From Pacificispira sp002696645 (GTDB lineage: Bacteria; Pseudomonadota; Alphaproteobacteria; UBA8366; Aestuariispiraceae): a stretch of 54,447 nt of DNA. Within the stretch, counting starts at the first letter, position 1. Each line of letters begins with the position of its first letter. Shown here in pieces: positions 15,795-25,314 of the stretch. The stretch is from positions 1 to 54,447 of the forward strand of contig NZ_JBLZHU010000014.1 of the NCBI RefSeq assembly GCF_048892425.1, in the 5' to 3' direction. The translations under genes were made by a program, and so were the position numbers. Under the pieces are notes generated by a model, which worked only from the letters and a program-made list of their open reading frames with translations, did no database searches and was not told where the DNA came from.

Positions 15795-16847
15795 TTATGG
15801 TGCATTGTGATGGATCGGGGCACCTGGATGAAATGCACGAAAGGCGAAGGCGAAAGGCACGTCATAGGAAACATCGACAAGACCACCCTCCGCCTGTTGG
15901 CGTTGAACTGTGACGATTCCAACATCCCGGCCCTTGTCGATACGGGCTCTGTCCAGGGCTGATGCCTGACCCGACCGCCAGCGCAGAACAAGATCATCGA
16001 CAATGATTTCTCCACACTGACGCAGCAAACCCAGGCTCCAGGCCTCATCGCGCCCGACCACGCTCACCACCCGCATCAGGGGTAATCCAGGTCCATCATA
16101 TTCGCCATCATACAGAAATGGGCGTGGCAATCCGTCATATCCGACATAGGGATTCCGCCCATAATCACGGATGGTTGAGTCCCTCGGAACCAAAACACGG
16201 CCCGTCGGATTTCGCGCAGCGAATTCGCCGAAACTCTCCAGTCTCGCAGGAAGACGTGCCAGTTCGACACCGGTTTTCGCACCGATGATCGCTCGGCCCT
16301 CGAACTGCTGCCACCAGCTTTCTGTCAGCCGGTCATACATGACCATGTCCGAATTGCGCAGTTTTCCAGTCGTACCAAAGGTCGTCTCGATACCCTCGAC
16401 GCGTCGGTCGAAGACGATACCAGAATTGCACAATGGACAGAAAGTCACTGAAATCGGGGTATCAGCAAGCGTATCATTGACGATCTCATGCCACATCAGA
16501 ATGCTCAATGGATAGGCGCGGGCCTCTCCATCGATACGCACGCTCATCACCGGTTCCCTGTCAGCATAGAGATCTCCCCCCTGAGGGACCGGCGAGAAAT
16601 GGGGATCGTCTATGGCAAGGATGCCATCCTTTGGCGGACCACCCGACAGAATCTCCCGGAAGGCGACTTCCGCGCGGCTGAAATCTGTATTCGGCCATTC
16701 CTGCAACCAATCGCGTGGAGGGAGGCCATTCTCCTGTGCCTGAAGTGGGCCAACAACAATCATGCACAGAAATGCAAGCAACGAACCCGCTGCAAGATAC
16801 CGATCAGGCATGCCGATTATAAATAAAACTCGATAACAGGATGACAT
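15795..16847 (-). CDS. DUF3179 domain protein, exported
   Basis: The ~350-residue protein has an N-terminal hydrophobic signal (LAAGSLLAFLCMIVVGPLQAQ) and the DUF3179 domain with its hallmark VTFCPLCNSGIVFDR, preceded by GEARAYPLSILMWHEIVND and followed by FGTTGKLRNSDMVMYDR and SWWQQFEGRAIIG. The CPLC pair is conserved in the family, whose biochemical role is unknown; it may bind metal or be redox-active. I place the start at the ATG at 16847; an ATG at 16811 directly before the signal peptide is an alternative, and neither has a strong ribosome site. It likely forms a two-gene leftward operon with the DUF302 gene. Confidence 0.88.
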   Translation of the reverse strand: MSSCYRVLFIIGMPDRYLAAGSLLAFLCMIVVGPLQAQENGLPPRDWLQEWPNTDFSRAEVAFREILSGGPPKDGILAIDDPHFSPVPQGGDLYADREPVMSVRIDGEARAYPLSILMWHEIVNDTLADTPISVTFCPLCNSGIVFDRRVEGIETTFGTTGKLRNSDMVMYDRLTESWWQQFEGRAIIGAKTGVELARLPARLESFGEFAARNPTGRVLVPRDSTIRDYGRNPYVGYDGLPRPFLYDGEYDGPGLPLMRVVSVVGRDEAWSLGLLRQCGEIIVDDLVLRWRSGQASALDRARIDKGRDVGIVTVQRQQAEGGLVDVSYDVPFAFAFRAFHPGAPIHHNAP

Positions 16848-17100
16848 CACTCACACGCGCCTTTCTCAAACCAAGCCTGCCTGCATTGGCCGGAATGCCT
16901 TCTGACCCAGAGCATCCAGCTTCCTATACAACAAAAAACCATCTCGATTCGGAATCGTCACAGCATCGTGAGACAACTTGATGCCAGGCATTCCCGACAA
17001 TCGGTTATGGGTATGTACGGATCGGTCGCCTGTTATTGGAATGCCGGTTCCAATTCTACAGTTCGCAGAAAGCGAACATCCATTCAAGGGAGTGACACCA

Positions 17101-18018
17101 ATGAGTTTCAAAACCTATCTACTGTCGACAAGCGCCGTATCCCTGATGGCAGTGGCAAGCCTTGTAACAACAGGGCATGCAGGTTCCGGGGAGATAGAAC
17201 TGGCAGATGCCGTTTCCGCAGAACATGTCTCCATCGATGCACAGATGGACGGTGGCGGGTCCTGCAACCCCTGCGCGGCAAAAGCATGCAACCCCTGCAA
17301 TCCCTGTGCAGCCAATCCCTGTAACCCCTGCGCCGGTGGTGCGTTAAAGGTCAGTGCAAGTTGTGTCGTACCAAGCGTCAAGGCGAAGGCTTATAACCCC
17401 TGCAATCCCTGTGCGGCAAAAGCGGGCAACCCCTGTAACCCTTGCGCTGCCAAGGCTTGCAACCCCTGCAATCCCTGTGCGGCAAATCCCAGCAACCCAT
17501 GTGGCGGTTCGGTCGCAGCGGTAGAAGTAAGTGATGCAGAAGCGCGCGCTGCCTATGACTGCCTGAAACCGGAAATGACCGCAGCCTTTGCCGGATCAAC
17601 GGAAGCAGCCGGTGCCGCCCATTTGAACTGGCCGCATGTCAGCACCGGACCCTATCAGTCCATCACCCATGGCGGTCGTTATGTCAGCAATACGGCCAAC
17701 GATGTCGCCGTCGTCGCCTATATGAAATATGAGGAGATCGGCAAAGCACCTGTCGGGTCCATTCTGGCAAAGAACAGTTTTGCCATTCTGGAAGATGGCA
17801 AGGCGGCAATCGGTCCCCTCTTCACCATGACAAAGATGGAAGAGGGATGGAACCCCGAGACGGGTGACTGGCGATATTCAATGGTCATGCCGGGCGGCTC
17901 CACCGTGGGCGTAACCAAGGGTCCTAATGCCGCCAATATGGACTTCTGCCATGAATGCCATATCGCGGGCGAAGAGTCCGATTACCTGTTTTTCTTGCCA
18001 GAGGACTTTAGAAAGTAG
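17101..18018 (+). CDS. Cytochrome P460-like protein with NPC cysteine repeats
   Basis: Exported haem protein. The 305-residue product starts at 17101 after GGGAG. Residues 1-27 are a signal peptide. Residues 55-134 hold 16 Cys in 12 NPC units, arranged as CNPCAAKACNPCNPCAANP-type repeats in two blocks. The C-terminal domain (about 145-305) fits cytochrome P460: HVSTGPYQSITHGGRYVSNT, YMKYEEIGKAPVGSILAKNS, FTMTKMEEGWNPETGDWRYS, and the haem c motif CHECH at residues 283-287. P460-type enzymes oxidise hydroxylamine or detoxify nitrogen oxides; some members have ordinary haem. The Cys repeat may bind metal or be disulfide-rich. It is divergent from the DUF3179 gene and followed by a hairpin. Confidence 0.8.
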   Translation: MSFKTYLLSTSAVSLMAVASLVTTGHAGSGEIELADAVSAEHVSIDAQMDGGGSCNPCAAKACNPCNPCAANPCNPCAGGALKVSASCVVPSVKAKAYNPCNPCAAKAGNPCNPCAAKACNPCNPCAANPSNPCGGSVAAVEVSDAEARAAYDCLKPEMTAAFAGSTEAAGAAHLNWPHVSTGPYQSITHGGRYVSNTANDVAVVAYMKYEEIGKAPVGSILAKNSFAILEDGKAAIGPLFTMTKMEEGWNPETGDWRYSMVMPGGSTVGVTKGPNAANMDFCHECHIAGEESDYLFFLPEDFRK

Positions 18019-18051
18019 GAGGCGGCCGCGCGGACGTACCGAACTGGAAAG

Positions 18052-18077
18052 GGCACCATCGATTCACTGATGGTGTC
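18052..18077 (+). terminator. Hairpin after the P460-like gene
   Basis: Nine-base arms (GGCACCATC and GATGGTGTC) with an eight-base loop, 33 bases after the stop and followed by CTTCCTT. It is a plausible but U-poor terminator separating this gene from the histidine kinase. Confidence 0.55.
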
Positions 18078-18201
18078 CTTCCTTGAGTATAGGCCTATGC
18101 ACTTGTATTCAGCCGACATGGCACAGGCTGTTTCCGGATATGAAGTGCCACCTTTATGTCTTCCGGATTGTAAAGGAACCTATATCAGGAAACTGACATC
18201 T

Positions 18202-19812
18202 ATGAGCACCATTCATTGCAATACAACCGGGATTATTTTTAAAGAAATATCGGAAATTGCGCGGGGGCTGAAGACCTGTGGTCTCTGTTGGAGAGTTACA
18301 TTTCTTCTGTTCGTTTCGATTCTGACGATTGAGGCAATCTTGCTCGTATTTTCTGCAAACCAGTTCGAGAAAGCGCGACTGGCCGAGGCAGAGAGAGAAG
18401 CGCTTGTCACCGCTAGAACGATAATCAGGGCATCTCTGATAATCGATGATATGCATAGCCTAGATAACACATTAACCGATAGCGCAATATCCTACAGCGC
18501 ATTCGAAGAAATAGGTCCTATTCTTCGTAAAAATTCATTACTGTCGGGAGCGGTCGTTTTCGATGAAAGCGGAATGCCGAGTGCGAGTTTTGGCGACCGA
18601 CCGACCATTACACCATTCGATGAAAAGGATTCACGTTTATCTATTGATGGAACCATGGATATTCTATGGAAACCGAAAAGAATGGATGGATCTCGCTTTG
18701 TCGCAGGTCGTGTCGATGTGACACATATACCGGAAATGGTTCAGGCACATGTTCTGAAAATTGTCGGGTTGGTCTTATTAATTTCCCTATCGCTGACTCT
18801 TACTTCTATGATCATTCTCGAGCGCGTGCTTTTACGCCCGATACGCTGCGTGAATACGGTGCTTTCTGATATCGCCCGTAACCCCGGAAATACATCGGAA
18901 GACGCCCTGTTCGTAAAAATGGGAAAGCGCCAGGTCGACGAATGGGTCGATGTTCGAAAAAACTTGATTTTCCTGACCCGATGCCTTCGACAGGCTTTTT
19001 TAGATATCAAGGAGCAACAGGATCAGTTAGCTGAAGCGGAAAAAATCAAAAAGATAAGCGATGCCAAGTCAGATTTCCTCGCCAATATGAGCCATGATCT
19101 TCGCACCCCGCTGAATGCGATAATTGGATATTCTGAAACGATAAATATGGAAATCTTCGGGCCTGTCGGAAGCGAACGATATCGTGAGTATATCCAGGAT
19201 ATACTAGAATCTGCCAGTCAATTAAAATTTTTGGTAGATGACCTTCTTGATTTAGGTCGTATTGAAGCGGGCACCTTTGAATTGGACGAGCAATGGGATA
19301 ACCTACTGGATACCGTTCGACGTGCAGTTTTTAAGTGCGAGTCAACCTATTCTGGAGTGCCTGCAAAAACGATACAGATGCATACTGGGAATGTAAATCC
19401 AGGTTTAGAAATTTTCGCCGACCAGAAGGCAATGAACCGGATACTTACAAACCTTGTCGGCAACAGCCTTGATCACGCGGGTCCGACAGCGAAAACGCGT
19501 GTGGTCATCTTTGGGACAAGCGAAGGGCGATTTTACATCGAGATAGGCGACAATGGATGCGGCATTGATCAGGACGTGGTCGCACGGATTACCGAGGCAT
19601 ATTTCCAGGCCGGACCCAATATCGGACGCTCCGCTTATTCCAAGCGTAAATCGACTGGATTCGGACTTGGCCTTACGATGACCGCAAGTCTATTAAGGCA
19701 TCACGAGATGGGGTTCGTTATCGAAAGCATTAAAGGATCGGGGACGGTCTGTCGTGTAGAAATACCGTTGAGCAGGACGAGACAAACTCTAGTGTCGGAA
19801 GCGTTTAATTAG
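18202..19812 (+). CDS. Membrane sensor histidine kinase
   Basis: Senses an unknown signal and transfers phosphate to a response regulator. From the ATG at 18202 (536 residues): first membrane helix about residues 30-52, a periplasmic loop of ~125 residues, second helix about 180-200, a HAMP-like linker, a coiled segment, then the H box MSHDLRTPLNAIIGYSE (His ~298), an N box NLVGNSLDHAG, G1 DNGCGI and G2 GFGLGL. All kinase motifs are present. No response regulator gene lies in the window, so it is an orphan. In-frame starts up to 18070 exist but lie inside the preceding terminator region. An IS630 relic begins right after its stop. Confidence 0.9.
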   Translation: MSTIHCNTTGIIFKEISEIARGLKTCGLCWRVTFLLFVSILTIEAILLVFSANQFEKARLAEAEREALVTARTIIRASLIIDDMHSLDNTLTDSAISYSAFEEIGPILRKNSLLSGAVVFDESGMPSASFGDRPTITPFDEKDSRLSIDGTMDILWKPKRMDGSRFVAGRVDVTHIPEMVQAHVLKIVGLVLLISLSLTLTSMIILERVLLRPIRCVNTVLSDIARNPGNTSEDALFVKMGKRQVDEWVDVRKNLIFLTRCLRQAFLDIKEQQDQLAEAEKIKKISDAKSDFLANMSHDLRTPLNAIIGYSETINMEIFGPVGSERYREYIQDILESASQLKFLVDDLLDLGRIEAGTFELDEQWDNLLDTVRRAVFKCESTYSGVPAKTIQMHTGNVNPGLEIFADQKAMNRILTNLVGNSLDHAGPTAKTRVVIFGTSEGRFYIEIGDNGCGIDQDVVARITEAYFQAGPNIGRSAYSKRKSTGFGLGLTMTASLLRHHEMGFVIESIKGSGTVCRVEIPLSRTRQTLVSEAFN

Positions 19813-19878
19813 AATCGGGATTCCCAAAGGGGACGAATTGTGATTCATCATGATGGCTGGGATAGGAGGCCAGCCATG

Positions 19879-20312
19879 ATGTCTCGGTCATATTCTCTTG
19901 ATCTTCGGGAGCGTGTTGTTGCGGCGGTTCTCGGTGGTGCAACGACGCGGTCGGCGGCGGCCCGTTATGGCTTTTCGGTTGCGACGGCGATGCGCTGGTC
20001 GCAGCGGGGGCGTGCGGGGCTCAGTCTTATGCCCAGTAAACGGGGCGGCCACCGACCGAGCCTGTTGGTTGGCGATGTTGCGGCCTGGCTGCGTGCGCGG
20101 ATACGCGAGAAGCCGGATATCACCTTGCGGGCATTGACGACGGAGTTGCAGGCACAGGGGACGGTGGTGCATGTCCGCTCGGTGGGGCGGTTCATGCGCC
20201 GCGAGGGCCTCAGCTATAAAAAAAGCGCTGCTGGCGAGCGAGCGGAATGGGTCGAAGACCGCTGCGCCGCTGGTCCTTGACGGCCCGATCAACGGCCTCG
20301 CCTTCACACCTG
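19879..20312 (+). pseudogene. IS630-family transposase, internally deleted
   Basis: The N-terminal DNA-binding part is intact (SRSYSLDLRERVVAAVLGGA, then helix-turn-helix and KPDITLRALTTELQAQG). After LSYKK the frame is lost, and a short downstream block in another frame reads LVLDGPINGLAF, which belongs near the middle of the catalytic domain. The first DDE block (DETW) and everything after GPINGLAF are missing. It is cut on the right by the IS6 element. A relative with both ends lies at 53124-54193. Confidence 0.85.
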
Positions 20313-20368
20313 GCTTTGTCAGAAGAAACTAGATTGAGGCAATTTGAGTATCCGGACAGCTTCCTTAG

Positions 20369-21065
20369 ATGACAAGTTCCCCATTCCGTTATTTCAAGAC
20401 GTCACCCGAGATCATCCGGCTCGCGGTCATGATTTACGTTCGGTTTCCACTGTCACTTCGCAATGTTGAAGACCTGCTCCATGAGCGCGGGATCGAAATC
20501 TGCCATGAGAAGGTGCGCTATTGGTGGAACCGTTTCGGGCCAATGTTTGCCGCTGAAATCCGGAAACGTCGCGTTACAAACTGTTCATATTCAAACTGGC
20601 GGTGGCATCTCGATGAGGTGTTCGTGAAGATCAATGGAGAAACCCACTATCTGTGGCGGGCTGTTGACCACGAAGGAGAAGTGCTGGAATCCTTTGTTAC
20701 GAAACGCCGCAACCGTAAGGCTGCATTAGCATTCTTAAAGAAAGCAATGAAACGATATGGCCAACCGAAGGTCATTGCGACGGATCGACTGAAGTCCTAC
20801 CGGGCGGCAATGAAGGTCGTTGGTAATCAAGCAGCCCAGGAAGTTGGTCGTTGGAAAAACAATCGCGCCGAGAACTCCCACTTGCCATTTCGTCGACGAG
20901 AGCGAGCCGTGTCCAGGTTTAGGCTCAGACGAAGTTTGCAGAAACTCTCGTCCATCCACTCTGCCATCTTCAACCGCTTCAACTTTCAAAGGCACCTTGT
21001 CTCAAGAGACGAATTCAAAATTCAACGTGACGCTTCCCTAATTGAATGGCAGCAGCGTTGTGCTG
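20369..21065 (+). pseudogene. IS6-family transposase, 3' truncated
   Basis: IS6 elements move by replicative transposition and form cointegrates. The frame from 20369 has the family blocks PEIIRLAVMIYVRFPLSLRN, WWNRFGPMFAAEIRKRR, the catalytic WRWHLDEVFVKINGE, then VIATDRLKSYRAAMK and the final Glu block (NNRAENSHLPFRRRER). It is nearly full length: natural enzymes end shortly after LIEWQQRCAA. Here the frame runs on into the next element instead of stopping, so the right end of the IS is missing. A left end resembling the family terminus (GGCTTTGTCAGA) lies near 20313. Confidence 0.85.
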
Positions 21066-21200
21066 CGTCATTCGACCGACCTACGGGCAAACTGAGACGA
21101 GTTCGCATTTGTCTGATGGTGTGGACGGCTCCACCCGAACGGCATCACGATGTGCCATATTGGTGCTGTTTGAAACCAACAGTGGGAAGGAGCCATCCAC

Positions 21201-21503
21201 ATGACGACTACAACACTCGGGATTGATCTCGCCAAGTCAGTTTTCCAGTTGCACGGTGTGAATGCGCAAGGCGCCATTGTTTTGCAGAAGAAACTTCGGC
21301 GCGGAGCGGTTCTTTCTTTTCTGGGTAAGCTCAAGCCTTGCCTGATCGGCATGGAGGCTTGCGCCACATCACATTATTGGGCGCGTGAGATTGCAGCCCT
21401 TGGGCATACGGTGCGCTTGATACCACCTTCCTATGTGAAGCCTTACGTCAAACGACAAAAGAACGATGCGGCTGATGCAGAAGCAATCTGTGAGGCCGTC
21501 ACC
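21201..21503 (+). pseudogene. IS110-family transposase, N-terminal fragment
   Basis: IS110 transposases are DEDD recombinases guided by bridge RNA. The fragment of ~100 residues has the RuvC-like start TTTLGIDLAKSVFQLHGVNA, the IGMEACATSHYWAR block and KNDAADAEAICEAV with the second acidic motif. After residue ~100 the sequence becomes the antisense of the P-type ATPase gene, so the serine-bearing C-terminus is lost. The region 21066-21200 before the start is probably the element's own left end and bridge RNA leader, although I cannot delimit it. Confidence 0.85.
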
Positions 21504-23043
21504 GCCTGTCACGGACTGAAAATCCTCAGCCACTGTCCAACTGACGCCCGTATCCCGCGCGCCGGCCACGATTGCCCTGGCCAGTGGATGTTCCGATTGC
21601 TCTTCCGCCGCGGCGGCGAGCACGAGCGCCCTTTCGCGGCTCATATCGTTTAAAGCAACGACATCGACGAGCTTCGGCTTGCCCTCAGTCAGGGTCCCGG
21701 TCTTGTCGAGCACCACATGCGTAATGTCCTTGAGGACCTGGAACGCTTCGCCCGAACGGATCAGGATACCGCGTGTTGCGGCAATACCGCCGCCCCGGAT
21801 CAGCGCCAGAGGCGTGGCCATGCCGAGGGCGCAAGGATAGCCCATCACCAGCACGGTAACGGCGGCATAGATGGCGCGCACCCAATGCGGCTCGCGGCTC
21901 CAGCTATCCGGGCTGAGGCCCCAGAACAGGAACGCAGCGAGGGAAACGACGAGAACGGCTGGCACGTAGTGCTTGAGCACCCTGTCCACCAGCACGACGA
22001 TGCCGGGCTTCATCGCCTTGGTTTCTTCGACATGGCGGGCGACCTGATGCAGGAAACTGTCCTCGCCGATGCGCGTTGTCTCGATTAGAAGCGCACCGGT
22101 CTGGTTGATCGACCCACCGATGACCTCGGCGCCAACGGCCTTTTCCACCGGCACCGACTCGCCGGTGACGATCGCCTCGTCGATGGCGCTTTCACCCTCT
22201 ATGACCTTTCCATCCACCGGCACCCGCTCGCCGGGGCGCACACGCACATGATCGCCCACGGCGACTTCTTCGATGGGCACTTCCCGCTCGGTCCCGTCGC
22301 GGATGACATTCGCTGTCGGTGGCTGCATGGACAAGAGCTGACGCACGCTTTCCGACGCCTTGGTGCGCACGATAATCGACACGAAACCCGACAGCAGATG
22401 ATAGGCGGTGAGGAACACGACCACCCCGAAGAAATCGACGGCCGGAAAGCCGACGAAACCATACCAGCCGAACCAGGGCATGGGCGCACCGAGCAGACCG
22501 CCGATATAGGCGCCGATGGCCCCGGAATGCGCACCCGACAGATAAGAGCACATGCTGATTGGTGATGCCGCGCTTGCCCGCGCCCCAGGCCATGCGGACG
22601 ATACGCCGTCCGTTCCACAAGAGCACGAAAGTGGCGATGGCCCAGGCGGTCCATACATGCCAGTCGCGCATCTGCCACAGCCCCAGCCACATAGCGCTCA
22701 TCGCCATGAACAGGATAAGCGCGGCGGTGGCGGCCATGGCAAGATCGGTTGCTTCCTCGCGGATCGCGCGTTTCTGCTCCTCGAAGGCGCTCGCCTTGCG
22801 CGGATCGCGGATGGTGAAGCCGAGGTCGGTCAGCGTATGCTTGATCCGCGCTTCGTCGGTCTCTTGCCGATCGAAGCGGATCAACACCTCTTCATGGGCG
22901 AGTGAGACATGCGCCTCGCGCACGCCCTTGTCCCTCATGAGCGCCGAGGAGATCGAATTGGCACAGAACGAACAACTCATGCCACCGATCTTGAGCTGGA
23001 GCGTGCCAGAGGTAGATGTTGGGGCAGATGCTGTCGCATTCAT
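21504..23043 (-). pseudogene. P1B-type metal ATPase, frameshifted and truncated
   Basis: Heavy-metal-pumping ATPase, no longer intact. The N-terminal frame from 23043 has an HMA domain (KIGGMSCSFCANSISSAL) and the first two membrane helices, ending in GKRGITNQHVL. The reading frame then shifts near 22545-22560. The second frame carries the actuator loop (EAIVTGESVPVEK), the channel helix, and the phosphorylation site HVVLDKTGTLTEGKPK, and then SEHPLARAI. It is cut at about 21504 by the IS110 fragment, so the ATP-binding GDGxND hinge and last helices are missing. The channel motif reads GYPCALGMATPLA, Tyr-Pro-Cys instead of the usual Cys-Pro-Cys. It was the last gene of the operon from 24531. 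Confidence 0.85.
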
Positions 23044-23047
23044 GGTG

Positions 23048-23778
23048 TCACCTCTTCAAGCCGGTCAGCAGGTCGTCGGAGAGGAACAGGTCGCTGCGGC
23101 CATTCTCGCTGCGGATCGCCAGCATATTGGCCAGGAACAGTGCGTCGCCGGTGTGGAAGGTCGGGTCGCTCACCCGCCAGACACCGTCCTCGAAGATCAC
23201 TTCAGAGGCAAAGACCGGCGCTGTCGATACTGCTCCGGGCAATATGGGATGGGCGAAGTGCTCCGCCGGCTCTCCTTCCAGATAAGGCGCGACCACCAGT
23301 GGCAGCGGGCTCGCCTGCATGAGGCCGGAGCGAACAATCACGCTTTCGAAAAAGCGGGGAAACAGCGCAGAAGCCTGCTCAGCCTCAGCATCGGAACCGT
23401 GCCAGCGCACGGCATTGAGAGCTGCCACGACCGCACCGGCGGATCGCGGGTCATAGGTCACCGGCGCCTCGCCACGGCGAAACAGCTCTGCCTCGTCATC
23501 CCAAAGCGGTATCAGCCGGTCGCTAAACAAATTCTGCGCCGCCTCGGCAAAGGCTGGTTCGGCCAACAGCCGCCTGGCCTCTGTCAACCCGTAGATGGCA
23601 AGCGCTATATCCTCGATGGCCGTGCCGGGCTCCCCGTCAGGTTTTTGGCCAGGCTTTCCGCATAGGTGCGCGCCAGCGTCAGCGCCTCGCCTCTGAGCGC
23701 CGAATCATCGGTGGCCAGGGCGAAACGCCCCAATGCCACTACCGCAAGGCCGCGCTCGGCTGGGGTCTCAGGTGGCAT
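23048..23778 (-). pseudogene. Unknown protein gene, frameshifted
   Basis: The first frame, from the ATG at 23778, reads MPPETPAERGLAVVALGRFA, then LATDDSALRGEALTLARTYA and ESLAKN, and hits a stop soon after. A second frame continues with GTAIEDIALAIYGLTEARRL and runs about 190 residues to FLSDDLLTGLKR at 23048. The join is near 23630. The helical N-terminal part and the later ADPTFHTGDALFLANML-like end are not familiar to me. It ends four bases before the start of the broken ATPase, so it belonged to the same operon. Confidence 0.6.
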
Positions 23779-23799
23779 TGCCGTGACGTCCGCGAAGGC

Positions 23800-24531
23800 T
23801 TACCTCAAGAGCGGGCGATAGTTCTCGGCAGCCGTCAAGTCCCGGTAGGCGGCGTGCCAGTAGTCATCGCGCGCACTCGTTCCGGCCAGCACCATGTTCG
23901 ACGCCGCCCACAGCACGGCAATCTGGTCGCGTGGAACCGCCGCGCCAAGGTTGCCGCTAGATGCCAGCGGCGCGAACAGCCCATCGGCGCTCGTCAGCCG
24001 CGCGCCAAGCGTCTGCGCCTGGGCGCGTGCCTGCGGAATCACCATCAGGGCCGCCAATTTATTGTCCGGTAGGTCATGGAACTGCATGTGGAACTCGGGG
24101 CTCGTGATCTTGATCATCGCCCAGGCCTGTGCGGCCGGGTCGAGTGTGCGGTCGAAGGTGGACGCGTCCCAGGCCAGCGTCCGAGGTACGGCGAAATCCG
24201 GCGTGCCCACGAAGGCCGGCCGAGCACCAGCGTAAACCGGGCCAACCGCCGCCATGTCCGGCATCTCGGGCCGGGTGACGAAACCGGCACGGCGCAACCA
24301 TTCGTCGCGCTCATAGGGTGAAATCACCAGCGCCTCGCCGAGGCCGGAAAACATCACCGCGTTGGCAAGGTTGGATAGCGCGGCGAAATACACCGCCGGG
24401 CGGACATTGCTTTCGTCATAATGGAATTCGTCGGCAGCCCGTGCAGACGGCGCAAATGCAAGGTTTGTAACGAGCGAGGCGGGAACGGCGTACGCAGCGA
24501 TTGTTCTCGTCAAAGCGGAAAATAGGGTCAT
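23800..24531 (-). CDS. Exported protein of unknown function, metal-operon leader
   Basis: A 243-residue protein with signal peptide (LTRTIAAYAVPASLVTNLAF to ARA), then DEFHYDESNVRPAVYFAALS and NLANAVMFSGLGEALVIS, a segment ENMPDMAAVGPVYAG-like and KITSPEFHMQFHDLPDNKLA with several His/Met that could bind metal. I know no named family. It is the first gene behind a MerR-type promoter with a CCGTA...TACGG dyad, and precedes the broken gene at 23048 and the broken ATPase. That context suggests a periplasmic metal-handling role. Its end (YRPLLR) is followed closely by the next frame, so an original longer protein cannot be excluded. Confidence 0.65.
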   Translation of the reverse strand: MTLFSALTRTIAAYAVPASLVTNLAFAPSARAADEFHYDESNVRPAVYFAALSNLANAVMFSGLGEALVISPYERDEWLRRAGFVTRPEMPDMAAVGPVYAGARPAFVGTPDFAVPRTLAWDASTFDRTLDPAAQAWAMIKITSPEFHMQFHDLPDNKLAALMVIPQARAQAQTLGARLTSADGLFAPLASSGNLGAAVPRDQIAVLWAASNMVLAGTSARDDYWHAAYRDLTAAENYRPLLR

Positions 24532-24583
24532 GGCGGCCTCCGGTACGGTGATCCCGCAACCATGCGGGATGATCTCAGGGGCC

Positions 24584-24615
24584 AGCCTACCCTCCGTACT
24601 AAACTACGGAGTCAA
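24584..24615 (-). promoter_or_regulatory. MerR-type promoter for the 24531 operon
   Basis: Leftward -35 TTGACT (24615-24610) and -10 TAGGCT (24589-24584) with a 20-bp spacer that carries the dyad CCGTA-GTTTAG-TACGG. The dyad half-sites match the promoter before the MerR-HMA gene (26009-26040), so the same regulator probably serves both. Confidence 0.78.
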
Positions 24616-24636
24616 GCGCTTTCTTCTGCCGGACTG

Positions 24637-25314
24637 TCAGGCCAGTTCCGGCACAGCGGAAAACAGGCCGAACCAGATCGACCAAAGGCCAAGCGCGATG
24701 AGCAACCCCCCTGCCCAGAACGGTATTTTGGCGGAAAGCCCCGCGAGATGGTCGAACAGACGGCGCGCCGGTTTGAATGCCACAGCCGCAACGAGCGGCA
24801 GGGACAAGGCCAGACCGAACACTCCAAGCGATATGAACCCACTCAGAGCCGCGTCGCCGCTGGCGCCATCGGCCCCTGCAACGCCGAGCAGAACCAGAAG
24901 CAATGGCGCGGCACAGGCGGGAATGTTGAGACCGAAGATAAGACCGAGCCCAACCGAACCGCGCGCACCACTCAAACCGGCGAGCCGCGGCCCGATCGAA
25001 CGCATGAGAAATCCGGCGCGCCCGATGAGATAGAGAATCCCGATTGCCGCATAAACAAGACCGAGCACGATCCAGGCTCCGCGCTGGAACCCGATAAATG
25101 CAGACCCGACCAGCACCGCCGCCACGCCAAGAGCGCCGATGAAAAGCGCGCGCGTGAGCGCGAAAACCGCCGTCTCGGTGAATTTCTGCGCTCTCTCCTT
25201 GCCTTCCAGATATTTGATAAAGATCAGGCTGGAACCGATTGAGCAGGGTTCAATGAAGCCGAACAGGCCAAGCCCTGCCGGTAGAATGAGAAGATTGAAC
25301 AAACTGAATTCCAT
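24637..25314 (-). CDS. CcdA/DsbD-type membrane thiol transporter
   Basis: Transfers reducing power from cytoplasmic thioredoxin across the membrane. The 225-residue protein has six hydrophobic helices with the two functional Cys in GFIEPCSIGSSL (helix 1) and GLNIPACAAPLL (helix 4), the CcdA signature. Its start overlaps the MerR-HMA stop by one base (TAATG). It ends 21 bases before the -35 of the next MerR-type promoter. It differs in sequence from the second CcdA at 36058, notably in EPCS against SPCV, and may serve a dedicated periplasmic partner in the metal operon. Confidence 0.82.
   Translation of the reverse strand: MEFSLFNLLILPAGLGLFGFIEPCSIGSSLIFIKYLEGKERAQKFTETAVFALTRALFIGALGVAAVLVGSAFIGFQRGAWIVLGLVYAAIGILYLIGRAGFLMRSIGPRLAGLSGARGSVGLGLIFGLNIPACAAPLLLVLLGVAGADGASGDAALSGFISLGVFGLALSLPLVAAVAFKPARRLFDHLAGLSAKIPFWAGGLLIALGLWSIWFGLFSAVPELA

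Noticed and set aside
22559..23665. A 368-codon rightward frame across the broken ATPase and its neighbour
   Set aside because: It is antisense to two leftward genes with good coding content and shows no recognisable motif.
23800..24531. Joining this exported protein with the frames at 23048-23778 into one frameshifted gene
   Set aside because: A plausible end and a new ATG lie between them, and no family was recognised that spans both. I kept them separate but note the doubt.
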